Position numbers and translations under genes: made by a program
Part shown: positions 1 through 7,201 of the stretch, piece after piece
How positions within the stretch are numbered: the first letter of the stretch is position 1
Layout of the letters: the number at the start of each line of letters is the position of its first letter
Notes under the pieces: model-generated
Databases searched by the model: none
What the model was told of the DNA's origin: nothing
The model's input: only the letters and a program-made list of their open reading frames with translations
Assembly (NCBI GenBank): GCA_002451065.1
Contig: DKBC01000300.1
Location: forward strand, 3,573-24,356
Length of the DNA stretch: 20,784 bases
Direction: 5' to 3'
Source: Betaproteobacteria bacterium UBA6910
GTDB lineage: Bacteria; Pseudomonadota; Gammaproteobacteria; Burkholderiales; UBA6910

Positions 1-2
1 TC

Positions 3-674
3 TTCCTGGACGAGATCGGCGAAACTTCTCCGGCATTCCAGGCCAAGCTGCTGCGGGTGCTGCAGGAGGGCGAAATCCGCCCGGTGGGGAGCGCGCGGCC
101 CCAGTCCGTCAATGTGCGCGTCCTCGCGGCCACCAACCGGGACCTGGACGAGGATGTGCGCAGCGGCCGTTTCCGGGAGGATCTGTACTACCGGCTGTCC
201 CAGATGACGCTCCACGTCCCGGCCCTGCGTGACCGGCCCATGGATATTCCGTTCATCGCCCAGCAGGTTCTGGAACGGGGCATGCGCCAGCTCGGCAAGG
301 CGGTCCGGGGCTTCACACCGGAAACCCTGGATTGCCTGCGCGTCTACCGCTGGCCGGGGAACGTGCGCGAGATGCAGAACGAAATCCTGCGCATGCTGGC
401 CCTGGTCCAGGGGGACGAGCTGGGCGCCGAATTGCTGTCGCCCCGGGTGCTGCAAGCCGGCGGCAGCGAGCAGGAGGAGGTAGCCTTGCAGCTGATGGCC
501 GGAGTCGAGGGCACGCTCAAGGAACGGCTCGATCTTCTGGAGGCGAGACTCCTGAAGGAAGCCCTGATCCGCCACCGCTGGAACAAGACCAAGGCAGCGA
601 GCGAGCTGGGCCTGTCACGGGTGGGCCTGCGGAGCAAGCTTTCCCGCTACGGGCTAGAGCGGAAAGGGGATTGA
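3..674 (+). CDS. hoxA: HoxA-like sigma-54-dependent response regulator, C-terminal part (5' truncated by window edge)
   Basis: This is the C-terminal part of an NtrC-family activator; the receiver domain and the start of the AAA+ domain lie before the window. The reading frame is open from the first bases and begins with the Walker B segment FLDEIGE. It continues through the AAA+ sensor and arginine-finger region ([30 protein letters not shown]). It ends in a Fis-type helix-turn-helix ([20 protein letters not shown]). Such proteins use ATP to remodel sigma-54 RNA polymerase at -24/-12 promoters. The specific call HoxA/HupR rests on context: the next genes are the regulatory hydrogenase and its kinase, as in the Cupriavidus necator hoxA-hoxB-hoxC-hoxJ arrangement. 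The family is certain; the name HoxA is inferred from neighbours. It would be the output regulator of the H2-sensing pathway. Confidence 0.9.
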   Translation, partial: FLDEIGETSPAFQAKLLRVLQEGEIRPVGSARPQSVNVRVLAATNRDLDEDVRSGRFREDLYYRLSQMTLHVPALRDRPMDIPFIAQQVLERGMRQLGKAVRGFTPETLDCLRVYRWPGNVREMQNEILRMLALVQGDELGAELLSPRVLQAGGSEQEEVALQLMAGVEGTLKERLDLLEARLLKEALIRHRWNKTKAASELGLSRVGLRSKLSRYGLERKGD

Positions 675-678
675 CGTA

Positions 679-814
679 ACCACAGAGGCACGGAGAGAGT
701 CAAAATCGTTTAAGGCAAAGTTCGCAAGGGACGAAGCTCCGGAATGCTGTTGTCTGATATTCCCTACGTGCTCCGCGTCCTTCGCGTTCGGTTGCTTCTT
801 TGTGTCTCTGTGGT
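679..814. repeat. Imperfect palindromic intergenic repeat between hoxA and hoxB
   Basis: The gap between hoxA and hoxB is almost wholly filled by a nested inverted repeat. The outer arms are 679-696 (ACCACAGAGGCACGGAGA) and 797-814, whose reverse complement is ACCACAGAGACACAAAGA, matching at 15 of 18 positions. Inner arms 720-733 and 776-789 pair at about 10 of 14 positions. A central stem GGAAT (741-745) / ATTCC (759-763) is exact. The style (CCACAGAG..., GTTCGCAAGGGACG) resembles a dispersed intergenic palindrome I recall from many environmental proteobacterial genomes; copy number here cannot be tested. The right arm ends just before the AGGAGG ribosome binding site of hoxB (817-822), so a hairpin in the transcript could affect hoxB translation or mRNA stability. 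Confidence 0.75.
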
Positions 815-825
815 GAAGGAGGCTT

Positions 826-1833
826 ATGACGGCAATGCTTAACGTGGTCTGGCTGCAGTCGGGCGGATGCGGCGGCTGCACCATCTCTCTGCTCAACAGC
901 GATTCCCGGGACCTGTTCGGCTCCCTGAAGGCCGCCGGGCTGTGCTTCCTGTGGCATCCGGCGCTCTCCGAGGAAAGTGGCGCGGAGGCCCTGGAAGTCC
1001 TCGAGCGCTGCGCGTCGGGCGCCGAGCGCCTGGACATCCTGTGCGTGGAGGGCTCCCTGTTGCGCGGCCCCCGGGGCACCGGGCGCTTTCACATGCTCGC
1101 CGGCACCGGGCTGCCCATGACCGACTGGGTCAGGCGCCTCGCGGCTCAGGCGCGCCACATCGTCGCCATCGGAAGTTGCGCCAGCTTCGGCGGCATCACC
1201 GCAGCCGGCGCCAACCCGGCGGAAGCCTGCGGGCTGCAGTACGAAGGCGAACTGCCGGGTGGCCTGCTCGGTCCCCGCTACCGTTCCCAATCCGGAATGC
1301 CGGTGATCAACGTAGCCGGCTGCCCCACCCATCCGGGTTGGGTCACCGATTCCCTCATGGCCATCGCCATGGGGAGCTTAGGCGGGGGCGATCTCGACGA
1401 GTTCAACCGGCCTCGCCTCTACACCAGCCATCTGGTGCACCACGGCTGCAACCGCAACGAGTATTACGAATTCAAGGCCAGCGCGGAAAAGCCTTCCGAC
1501 CTGGGCTGCCTGATGGAGAACATGGGGTGCATGGGCACCCAGGCCCACGCCGACTGCAACATCCGGCTGTGGAACGGGTCGGGTTCCTGCGTGCGCGGCG
1601 GTTTTGCCTGCGTCAGGTGCACCGAGCCGGAATTCGAGGAGCCGGGCCATCCGTTTGCGCGGACCCCCAAGGTGGCGGGCATCCCGTTGGCCCTTCCCAC
1701 GGACATGCCGAAAGCCTGGTTCATCGCCCTGTCTGCCCTCTCCAAGTCGGCGACACCGAAGCGGGTACGGGACAACGCCGTCGCCGACCACCAGGTGGTG
1801 GTGCCCCAGACCAAAAAGCCGGGCCCTCGATGA
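826..1833 (+). CDS. hoxB: Regulatory (H2-sensing) [NiFe]-hydrogenase small subunit HoxB/HupU
   Basis: This is the electron-transfer subunit of the H2 sensor, carrying iron-sulfur clusters. The 335-aa protein begins MTAMLNVVWLQSGGCGGCT. The WLQSGGCGGC motif (C15, C18) is typical of HupU/HoxB, whereas uptake hydrogenases usually have an EGQxCTGC-type motif. Further cluster ligands are visible in GSCASFGG, NVAGCPTHPGW and the Cys-rich C-terminal half (HHGCNRNEYY, LGCLMENMGCMG, GSGSCVRGGFACVRC). There is no twin-arginine leader, so it should stay in the cytoplasm, as expected of a sensor. AGGAGG lies 3 nt before this ATG; the in-frame ATG at 835 is an alternative start. Its TGA overlaps the hoxC start codon (ATGA), implying translational coupling. 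With HoxC it should bind H2 and pass the signal to the kinase at 3760-5181. Confidence 0.95.
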   Translation: MTAMLNVVWLQSGGCGGCTISLLNSDSRDLFGSLKAAGLCFLWHPALSEESGAEALEVLERCASGAERLDILCVEGSLLRGPRGTGRFHMLAGTGLPMTDWVRRLAAQARHIVAIGSCASFGGITAAGANPAEACGLQYEGELPGGLLGPRYRSQSGMPVINVAGCPTHPGWVTDSLMAIAMGSLGGGDLDEFNRPRLYTSHLVHHGCNRNEYYEFKASAEKPSDLGCLMENMGCMGTQAHADCNIRLWNGSGSCVRGGFACVRCTEPEFEEPGHPFARTPKVAGIPLALPTDMPKAWFIALSALSKSATPKRVRDNAVADHQVVVPQTKKPGPR

Positions 1834-3278
1834 CCCGCCTGGTGGTTGGACCGTTCAATCGGGTCGAGGGTGACCTGGAAGTCACCCTCGACATCGCCGA
1901 CGGCCTGGTGCGCGCGGCCTACGTCAACTCGCCGATGTACCGGGGCTTCGAGGAGATCCTGGTGGGCAAGGACCCCTTCGACGCCCTGGTGTTCGCCCCG
2001 CGCATCTGCGGCATCTGTTCCGTGTCCCAATCCACCGCGGCGGCACGGGCCCTGGCCCAGGCCATGAACATCGAAATGCCGGAAAACGGCGAACGAGCGG
2101 CCAACCTGGTGCTGGCGGCGGAGAACCTCGCCGACCACCTGACCCATTTTTACCTGTTTTTCATGCCGGACTTTGCGCGCAACGCCTATGCCGGACGGCC
2201 GTGGCATCCGTCGGTGAAAACGCGCTTCGCCGCCGTGAAAGGCAGCGCCACCACCGACGCCCTGCCGGCGCGCGCCGGGTTTCTCGCGATCATGGGGTAC
2301 CTCGCCGGGAAATGGCCTCACACCCTTGCCATCCAGCCCGGCGGCAGTTCCCGCTCCGTGGAAGAAGCCGAGCGCATCCGCGTCTGTGCGCTGCTGATCG
2401 AGTTCCGGGGGTTCCTCGAGCGCCGGCTGTTCGGAGACCGGTTGGAGGCCGTCACCGCCCTGGACAGCGAGCCGGCCCTGCGATCCTGGATGAAGCAACG
2501 GCCCCCGGCCGCCAGCGACTTCCGCTTGTTCCTGGAGATCGCCGACGACCTGGCGCTGGGACGGCTGGGGCGCGCTGGGGACCGCTTCCTGAGCTACGGC
2601 GCCTACCCGCTGCAGGGGAAGCCCCTGTTCGGCCGCGGCGTCTGGGACGACGGGATGGCTCCCTTCGATCCGGCGAATGTCACCGAAGACCCGACCTTCG
2701 CCTGGATGGACGGCCCCGGCAAGCCATTGCACCCCTCCGAGGGAGTCACGCGGCCCCACGCGGAAAAGGCGGACGCGTATTCCTGGTGCAAGGCGCCCCG
2801 ACTGGCGGGTAAGACCATGGAAACCGGCGCCTTGGCGCGCCAGATGGTGGATGGACTTCCCTTGATCCGGGACCTGGTGGCCGCGAGCGGCGGCAATGTG
2901 CGGAATCGGGTGATTGCCCGGTTGCTGGAGATTGCACGCGTGGTGCCCGCCATGGAGCAATGGGCCAGGGCGCTGAAGCCCGGGGAACCCTTCTGCCGGC
3001 AGGGCCCATTCCCCGACGATGCCTCCGGCGTGGGGCTCGCCGAAAGCGCCCGCGGCAGCCTCGGCCACTGGCTCACCGTATCCCGGGGGCGAATCCAGAA
3101 TTACCAGATCGTCTCGCCCACCACCTGGAACTTCTCGCCCCGGGACGCGGCGGGAATGGAAGGTCCTTTGGAGCAGGCCCTGGTGGGCACCCCAGTGGGG
3201 GATGCAGAGCGCGTGCCGCTGGCCGTTCAGCACGTGGTACGCTCCTTCGATCCCTGCATGGTATGCACGGTGCACTGA
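1830..3278 (+). CDS. hoxC: Regulatory (H2-sensing) [NiFe]-hydrogenase large subunit HoxC/HupV
   Basis: This 482-aa subunit holds the NiFe active site. The ligand pairs are RICGIC (C60, C63) and DPCMVC near the end (C476, C479). Three traits mark it as a sensor rather than an energy-conserving enzyme. First, RICGICSVSQS has Gln67 where catalytic enzymes usually have His. Second, the chain stops at DPCMVCTVH with no C-terminal peptide for a maturation endopeptidase to remove. Third, Ile62 and Phe110 sit at the positions where C. necator HoxC has bulky residues that narrow the gas channel and give O2 insensitivity (Val and Leu in standard enzymes). The start is the ATG overlapping the hoxB stop; the frame is open farther upstream, but that part is the hoxB shadow. 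A gap of about 25 bp leads to nikR. Confidence 0.96.
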   Translation: MTRLVVGPFNRVEGDLEVTLDIADGLVRAAYVNSPMYRGFEEILVGKDPFDALVFAPRICGICSVSQSTAAARALAQAMNIEMPENGERAANLVLAAENLADHLTHFYLFFMPDFARNAYAGRPWHPSVKTRFAAVKGSATTDALPARAGFLAIMGYLAGKWPHTLAIQPGGSSRSVEEAERIRVCALLIEFRGFLERRLFGDRLEAVTALDSEPALRSWMKQRPPAASDFRLFLEIADDLALGRLGRAGDRFLSYGAYPLQGKPLFGRGVWDDGMAPFDPANVTEDPTFAWMDGPGKPLHPSEGVTRPHAEKADAYSWCKAPRLAGKTMETGALARQMVDGLPLIRDLVAASGGNVRNRVIARLLEIARVVPAMEQWARALKPGEPFCRQGPFPDDASGVGLAESARGSLGHWLTVSRGRIQNYQIVSPTTWNFSPRDAAGMEGPLEQALVGTPVGDAERVPLAVQHVVRSFDPCMVCTVH

Positions 3279-3302
3279 GAGCCCCCGGCGAAGGAGCGCG
3301 CG

Positions 3303-3755
3303 ATGGAGCGTTTCACCATTTCCCTGGACGAGAAGCTGGCCCAGGAATTCGGCCGCCTGATCGAATCCCGCGGCTACCAGAACCGCTCGGAAGCGGTGCG
3401 CGACCTGATCCGGCGGGAGCTGGGGGAGCAACGTCTGAAGCGCGACGAGGCGCCCTACTGCATCGCCAACCTCTCCTATATCTACAACCACCACGAGCGG
3501 GAACTCTCCGAGCGGCTCACCGGGCTGCAGCACCACCACCACGACCTGGTGGTGTCCACCATGCACGCCCACCTGGACCATGACAATTGCCTGGAGACCG
3601 TGATCCTGCGCGGGCCGACGGGTCAGGTACGCAGCTTCGCCGACGTCATCACGGCCGAGCGCGGCGTGCGCCACGGCTCGCTCAACGTGGTGCCGGCGGA
3701 TGCCGAGAGCGGCGGGCACGGCCACTCCCATTTCCATTCCCACCCCGAGACCTGA
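3303..3755 (+). CDS. nikR: Nickel-responsive transcriptional regulator NikR
   Basis: This is a 150-aa NikR, a tetrameric ribbon-helix-helix repressor that binds DNA when loaded with nickel. Residues 1-45 (MERFTISLDEKLAQEF... YQNRSEAVRDLIR) form the ribbon-helix-helix domain. The ACT-like metal domain carries the expected square-planar site: a His in the HHHH run at 77-80, with H88, H90 and C96 in MHAHLDHDNC. The C-terminus has an added His-rich tail (GHGHSHFHSH) that may bind extra metal. GGAG lies upstream of the start. It sits between hoxC and the H2-sensor kinase, about 25 bp after hoxC and 4 bp before the kinase start. A NikR-type dyad precedes the nickel permease downstream (5308-5334), a likely direct target. 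Confidence 0.96.
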   Translation: MERFTISLDEKLAQEFGRLIESRGYQNRSEAVRDLIRRELGEQRLKRDEAPYCIANLSYIYNHHERELSERLTGLQHHHHDLVVSTMHAHLDHDNCLETVILRGPTGQVRSFADVITAERGVRHGSLNVVPADAESGGHGHSHFHSHPET

Positions 3756-3759
3756 GGGG

Positions 3760-5181
3760 ATGGCACCAGTTTCCCGCTCATCGGTGAAGCCCGGTAACCC
3801 GCGACCAGCCAGCGGCAAGCCCGGCGCCAAGAGGATGTCGCGGCGCGCCGAGCACACGGCCAGCCGGCTCACCACGATGGTGCCCATGGACGAAGCGGGC
3901 GAATCCATCTGGATCGACGTCATCCGCAAGATGGACGAGGTGTACGCGGACCTCCTCCAATACGAGTCCGCCCTGGAGGAGAAGAACAAGGCCCTGGAGG
4001 ATTCCCAGCGCTTCATCCTCAGCGTCCTCACCTCCATGTCCGACGTCCTCATCGTGTGCGACCGAGACGGCGTGATCCAGGAAGTGAATCAGGCCCTCAC
4101 CCAGCTCACCGGCCGCAGCGAAATGGCGTTGCGGGGCACTCCCCTGAAGGACCTGTTCGCTGAAGACGGTTCCAGCGCTCAGGCGAACCGCTTCGCCGAG
4201 TGCCTGCAGCAGAGGGGTGGCGTTCAAGACACCGAGCTCAGGATCATGAGTGCCGACGGCAGCGGCGTGCCGGTGGCCATCAACTGCACACCGCGCCTGA
4301 ACCAGATCGGGAAACTGGTGGGCATGGTGGTCGCCGGGCGCCCCCTGGGAGACCTGCACAAGGCATACAAGGCGCTGACCGAGGCCCATGAGGAGCTGAA
4401 GCACACCCAGCAGCAGCTGGTGCATTCCGAAAAGATGGCTTCCCTCGGCCTCCTGGTGGCGGGCGTCGCCCACGAGCTCAACAATCCCATCAGCTTCGTG
4501 CTCGGGAACGTGCACGCGCTGCAACGTTATGCCGAACGTCTGCAAAGCTACCTGGATGCGATCCACGACGGAGCCGACCTGCAGCAGCGGGAGCGTCTGC
4601 GCCGCGAACTGCGTGTCGACCATATCGTGAGGGACCTTCGGCCCCTGATCGAGGGCACCATCGAGGGCGCGGAACGCACCCGCGACATCGTGGACGGGCT
4701 CAAGCGTTTCTCCGCCAAGGACCGGGACGAAGGGGTGCGCTTCAACCTTACCGAAACCCTGGAGCGGGCGGTGCATTGGGTGGTGAAGGCTTCCGCCAAG
4801 CCCTTGGAGGTAGCCTGGGACGTCCCCCGGGAAATTCCGGTGCTGGGCTCCCTGGGCCAGTTGCAGCAGGTGCTGGTCAACCTGGTGCAGAACGCCCTGG
4901 ATGCCGCGGGCAAGGGCCCCCATCCCCGTCTCGAGATTTCGGCACGCGCGGCGGAGGGATACGTTGAGGCGAACTTTCACGACAACGGCCCGGGCATCGA
5001 GGCCCAGCATTTGTCCCGCGTCTTCGACCCGTTCTTCACCACCAAGCCGTTGGGCAAGGGTACGGGCCTCGGTCTCTCCATCAGCTTTGGGATCGTCGAG
5101 CGCCATGGCGGGACGCTCTCCGCGGCCAATCATCCGCAGGGCGGGGCCGTGTTCACGCTGCGACTGCCCCTGGCGTCCTGA
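3760..5181 (+). CDS. hoxJ: PAS-domain sensor histidine kinase HoxJ/HupT-like, H2 signalling
   Basis: This is a 473-aa soluble kinase with no membrane segments. In order: a basic, probably disordered N-terminus; a short helical stretch [19 protein letters not shown] with coiled-coil EEKNKALED (about 50-82); a PAS domain (about 85-195); an H-box [20 protein letters not shown] with phospho-acceptor H238; and an HATPase domain with N-box [19 protein letters not shown], and [21 protein letters not shown]. The [10 protein letters not shown]...MDEVYADLL start matches what I recall of HoxJ/HupT kinases, which bind HoxBC/HupUV through the PAS region and act on HoxA/HupR. This ATG lies 4 bp after nikR with GAGGGG directly before it; in-frame ATGs at 3835 and 3880 are alternatives. 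HoxJ and HupT are not separated by sequence here, so the symbol rests on context. Confidence 0.88.
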   Translation: MAPVSRSSVKPGNPRPASGKPGAKRMSRRAEHTASRLTTMVPMDEAGESIWIDVIRKMDEVYADLLQYESALEEKNKALEDSQRFILSVLTSMSDVLIVCDRDGVIQEVNQALTQLTGRSEMALRGTPLKDLFAEDGSSAQANRFAECLQQRGGVQDTELRIMSADGSGVPVAINCTPRLNQIGKLVGMVVAGRPLGDLHKAYKALTEAHEELKHTQQQLVHSEKMASLGLLVAGVAHELNNPISFVLGNVHALQRYAERLQSYLDAIHDGADLQQRERLRRELRVDHIVRDLRPLIEGTIEGAERTRDIVDGLKRFSAKDRDEGVRFNLTETLERAVHWVVKASAKPLEVAWDVPREIPVLGSLGQLQQVLVNLVQNALDAAGKGPHPRLEISARAAEGYVEANFHDNGPGIEAQHLSRVFDPFFTTKPLGKGTGLGLSISFGIVERHGGTLSAANHPQGGAVFTLRLPLAS

Positions 5182-5294
5182 CCACGAAACCAGGTCACGG
5201 CCCTTGCGAAGCATCCCCGTTTCCGGAAAGCCTCCAGCCGGCACGGGAAATCAGACAGACGACACAAATTAAATAAAACAGAGACTTGTAAAAC

Positions 5295-5310
5295 TGGCAC
5301 GAACTTTGTA
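5295..5310 (+). promoter_or_regulatory. Possible sigma-54 (-24/-12) promoter of the nickel permease gene
   Basis: TGGCACG at 5295-5301 is a perfect -24 element. TTGTA follows at 5306-5310 with canonical spacing (10 nt between GG and the -12 dinucleotide). The -12 dinucleotide is GT instead of the near-invariant GC, so this is one base from consensus in its most sensitive position. A competing sigma-70 reading of the same bases is TTGTAA (5286-5291), 17 nt, TATGAA (5309-5314), 4 of 6 matches in each hexamer. Either reading puts the promoter core on the left half of the NikR dyad. A nearby sigma-54 activator (HoxA) makes the first reading attractive but unproven. Confidence 0.45.
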
Positions 5311-5334
5311 TGAAAAACGCTAACTTTGTCATAC
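5308..5334. promoter_or_regulatory. NikR-type operator upstream of the nickel permease gene
   Basis: The half-sites GTATGA (5308-5313) and TCATAC (5329-5334) form a perfect inverted repeat separated by 15 nt. The established E. coli NikR operator is GTATGA-N16-TCATAC, so both half-sites are exact and the spacer is one base shorter. The symmetry extends inward: GTATGAAAAA versus GTATGACAAA after reverse complement, 9 of 10. The site covers the presumed promoter core and start point of the permease gene and lies 24 bp before its ATG, a geometry suited to repression when nickel is plentiful. nikR is two genes upstream. Confidence 0.85.
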
Positions 5335-5358
5335 GACGGTGAAGCGGGAGACAGAGCC

Positions 5359-6174
5359 ATGGAAACGCTGCCGAACGACTGGATCGCACTGCTGGCCCTG
5401 GTGTTCATTCTCGGGCTCAAGCATGGGCTGGACGCCGATCACCTGGTGGCCATTGACGGCCTGACCCGCTATAACGCCCAGCAGCATCCGCACATGGCGC
5501 GCTGGTGCGGCTTTCTGTTCTCGCTGGGCCACGGAGCCATCGTCATCGCCGTGGCCTTCTCCGTCGGCGCGCTGACCGGTGAATGGCGGGTGCCGGGATG
5601 GGTGGCGGACCTCGGGGCGTGGATTTCCATCGCGTTTCTCATGGCATTGGGCATTGCCAATCTGATCGCAGTCCTTACCGCGCCCCCAGACCAGGTGGTA
5701 CGCCCCGTCGGCGTCAAGGGCCGGCTCCTGGGGGGACTGCAGCGCTCGAGCCACCCGCTCGCCATCGCGCTGGTCGGTGCCCTGTTCGCCCTGTCCTTCG
5801 ACACCATGAGCCAGGCCGCCCTGTTCGCGGTGACCGCCACCCAGTTCGGCGGCTGGACCCACTCCGTGGCACTGGGGCTCGCATTCATGCTGGGCATGAT
5901 GGTGGCGGACGGCGCCAATGGCCTCTGGATCTCGCGCCTCATCCGCCGCGCCGACCGCACCGCCCTGGTGGCTTCCCGCACCTTCAGCCTCGTGGTTTCA
6001 GGCTTGTCGCTGGCCCTGGCCGGCTTCGGCATCGCCAAGTATTTCTCGCCAGGCCTGGATGGTTGGACCGAGGGCGCAGAACTCGTGGCAGGCCTTTCCG
6101 TCGTGGCCATCATCGCGGTGTCGTTCGCCGTATCGCTTCGGCTCGCCCGCCCCGTTTTAGTCCGCGCCAGCTAA
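5359..6174 (+). CDS. HoxN/HupN/NixA-family nickel/cobalt permease (NiCoT)
   Basis: This integral inner-membrane carrier imports Ni2+ (possibly Co2+), here most likely for hydrogenase cofactor assembly. The 271-aa protein has a first-helix signature HX4DH (H22, D27, H28 in LKHGLDADHLVAID), the LGHG motif at 56-59, and a FDTMSQAAL segment matching the FDT(A)S(E) motif of the family. About seven or eight hydrophobic helices are visible. An upstream TTG at 5326 is in frame, but ATG 5359 is preferred: it has a purine-rich stretch (AGCGGGAG) before it and leaves the NikR dyad untranslated. The 144-bp AT-rich gap after the kinase suggests its own promoter. Whether Ni or Co is preferred cannot be read from the sequence; the NikR site argues for nickel. 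Confidence 0.92.
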   Translation: METLPNDWIALLALVFILGLKHGLDADHLVAIDGLTRYNAQQHPHMARWCGFLFSLGHGAIVIAVAFSVGALTGEWRVPGWVADLGAWISIAFLMALGIANLIAVLTAPPDQVVRPVGVKGRLLGGLQRSSHPLAIALVGALFALSFDTMSQAALFAVTATQFGGWTHSVALGLAFMLGMMVADGANGLWISRLIRRADRTALVASRTFSLVVSGLSLALAGFGIAKYFSPGLDGWTEGAELVAGLSVVAIIAVSFAVSLRLARPVLVRAS

Positions 6175-6260
6175 CTAGTCGCCGACGCCTCCGGCGCGGC
6201 GGCGGCGCCCGCGGGGTTTTGGTTCCGGCGGGTGGGTGCGTTTATCATGGCTACCCCCCC

Positions 6261-7064
6261 ATGATGCAACCCGCCCGCAAAACCGCCGAAGTCATACCTC
6301 TGCGCCCGCGGAGGCGCGAATCCGCGCCGCCCCTGGCTGCGGTCCCTGGTGCGCCCCTGTCCGCGGTAGACCGGCGCTCGCTCAAGCTGCTGTGGTTTCT
6401 CGCGCTCTCGGCCGCGCTCCACGGCACTGTGATGCTGTTCTCCCCGGCGGTTCGGATCGAGCACCTGGCCGAGACCCCGGACATACTCACCGTGCGCCTG
6501 ACCGAAGTGCCGCAGGTTGCCGAGCGAATCGCGGATCCGCTTCCTGATATCGTCCGCGAGGCGCCGAAACCGAGCGTGCCACGCAAGCCCCTGCAGCGGC
6601 GTCCGCCGGCCCGGGCCAAGTCACCGACGGCGGTTGCGGCGCTGTCGCCGCCCGCACCGGTCGCCACCGAACAGCCGATCACGAGCCCCCCGACAGACGT
6701 GCACGCCGAACCGGCCGATGTCCCGGACCCGGCGCCGACCCAGGAAAGCACGCACGTCGCCCGCAGCGCGCCCGCGCTGGTTCCGCCCACCTTTTCCGCC
6801 GCTTATCTGAAAAACCCGCCGCCCGAATACCCGGCCCTCGCCCGCCGGCGCGGCCAGGAGGGTCTGGTGCTGCTTCGGGTTCGGGTGAGCGAATCCGGCA
6901 GCCCGGCCGAGGTCCGCATCGCCGAATCGTCGGGCAGCACCCTTCTCGACAACGCCGCCCTGGAAGCCGTGGAGCGCTGGAGTTTTGTTCCGGCGCGCCG
7001 CGGTGACCAGCCCATCCCAGCATGGGTCGAGGTCCCCGTCCGTTTTCGCCTGAAGGAACGCTGA
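6261..7064 (+). CDS. TonB-family energy-transducing protein
   Basis: This 267-aa protein has the standard TonB layout. A short cytoplasmic basic N-terminus (RPRRRES) precedes one membrane anchor at about 41-61 (LKLLWFLALSAALHGTVMLF). A Pro/Ala-rich periplasmic linker follows (about 75-180, with many PAP, PPA and KP repeats). The C-terminal TonB domain begins near YPALARRRGQEG and runs through LRVRVSESGSPAEVRIAESSG to VRFRLKER. TonB proteins carry proton-motive-force energy from ExbB/ExbD to outer-membrane receptors. No exbB or exbD lies in the window, so it is an orphan or works with distant partners. The start ATG is doubled (6261 and 6264) and neither has a clear ribosome binding site; CCCCCCC lies directly upstream. 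The frame is open far upstream, but that is a shadow of the permease gene. Confidence 0.88.
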   Translation: MMQPARKTAEVIPLRPRRRESAPPLAAVPGAPLSAVDRRSLKLLWFLALSAALHGTVMLFSPAVRIEHLAETPDILTVRLTEVPQVAERIADPLPDIVREAPKPSVPRKPLQRRPPARAKSPTAVAALSPPAPVATEQPITSPPTDVHAEPADVPDPAPTQESTHVARSAPALVPPTFSAAYLKNPPPEYPALARRRGQEGLVLLRVRVSESGSPAEVRIAESSGSTLLDNAALEAVERWSFVPARRGDQPIPAWVEVPVRFRLKER

Positions 7065-7097
7065 CTTGGTTCCGGACCCCGCGATGCGCCCGGATCC

Positions 7098-7131
7098 GTT
7101 AAGTCTTTCTTAAGTCTCCGTTCTCTAGGAT
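7098..7131 (+). promoter_or_regulatory. PmrA/QseB-type direct repeat and presumed promoter of the HtrA gene
   Basis: GTTAAG (7098-7103), five bases, CTTAAG (7109-7114) form a direct repeat with an 11-bp period; the repeated unit is TTAAGTCT. PmrA- and QseB-type regulators are known to bind tandem TTAA(G/T) half-sites 11 bp apart, often overlapping the -35 region. A -10-like TAGGAT (7126-7131) lies 11 bp after the second half-site. The OmpR-family regulator at 8771-9430 is the obvious candidate ligand. A 6-bp inverted repeat (7141-7146 and 7160-7165) lies in the presumed leader. Motif and spacing are seen; binding is inferred. Confidence 0.6.
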
Positions 7132-7201
7132 TGGGCCAACGGTGCCGGCGGAGTGCGCGGGCACCATCGCATCCCAGGATTCAATAAGGAGACTTTGGCA
7201 T

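Noticed and set aside
867..1829. Upstream extension of the hoxC frame inside hoxB
   Set aside because: The translation is Arg/Pro-rich shadow sequence; known HoxC proteins begin at MTRLVVGPFNRVEGD, and the ATGA overlap gives a natural start at 1830.
1464..4052. 862-aa open frame on the minus strand opposite hoxB, hoxC and nikR
   Set aside because: It lies antisense to three firmly identified genes, has low-complexity His/Gly/Val composition and no family motif. Long antisense frames are expected in GC-rich coding DNA.
3778..5244. 488-aa open frame on the minus strand opposite the kinase gene
   Set aside because: Antisense to a complete histidine kinase with all motifs; no recognisable domain or ribosome binding site.
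5583..6260. Extension of the TonB frame back through the nickel permease gene
   Set aside because: The translated part is an alternate-frame shadow of the permease; TonB topology requires a start near 6261.
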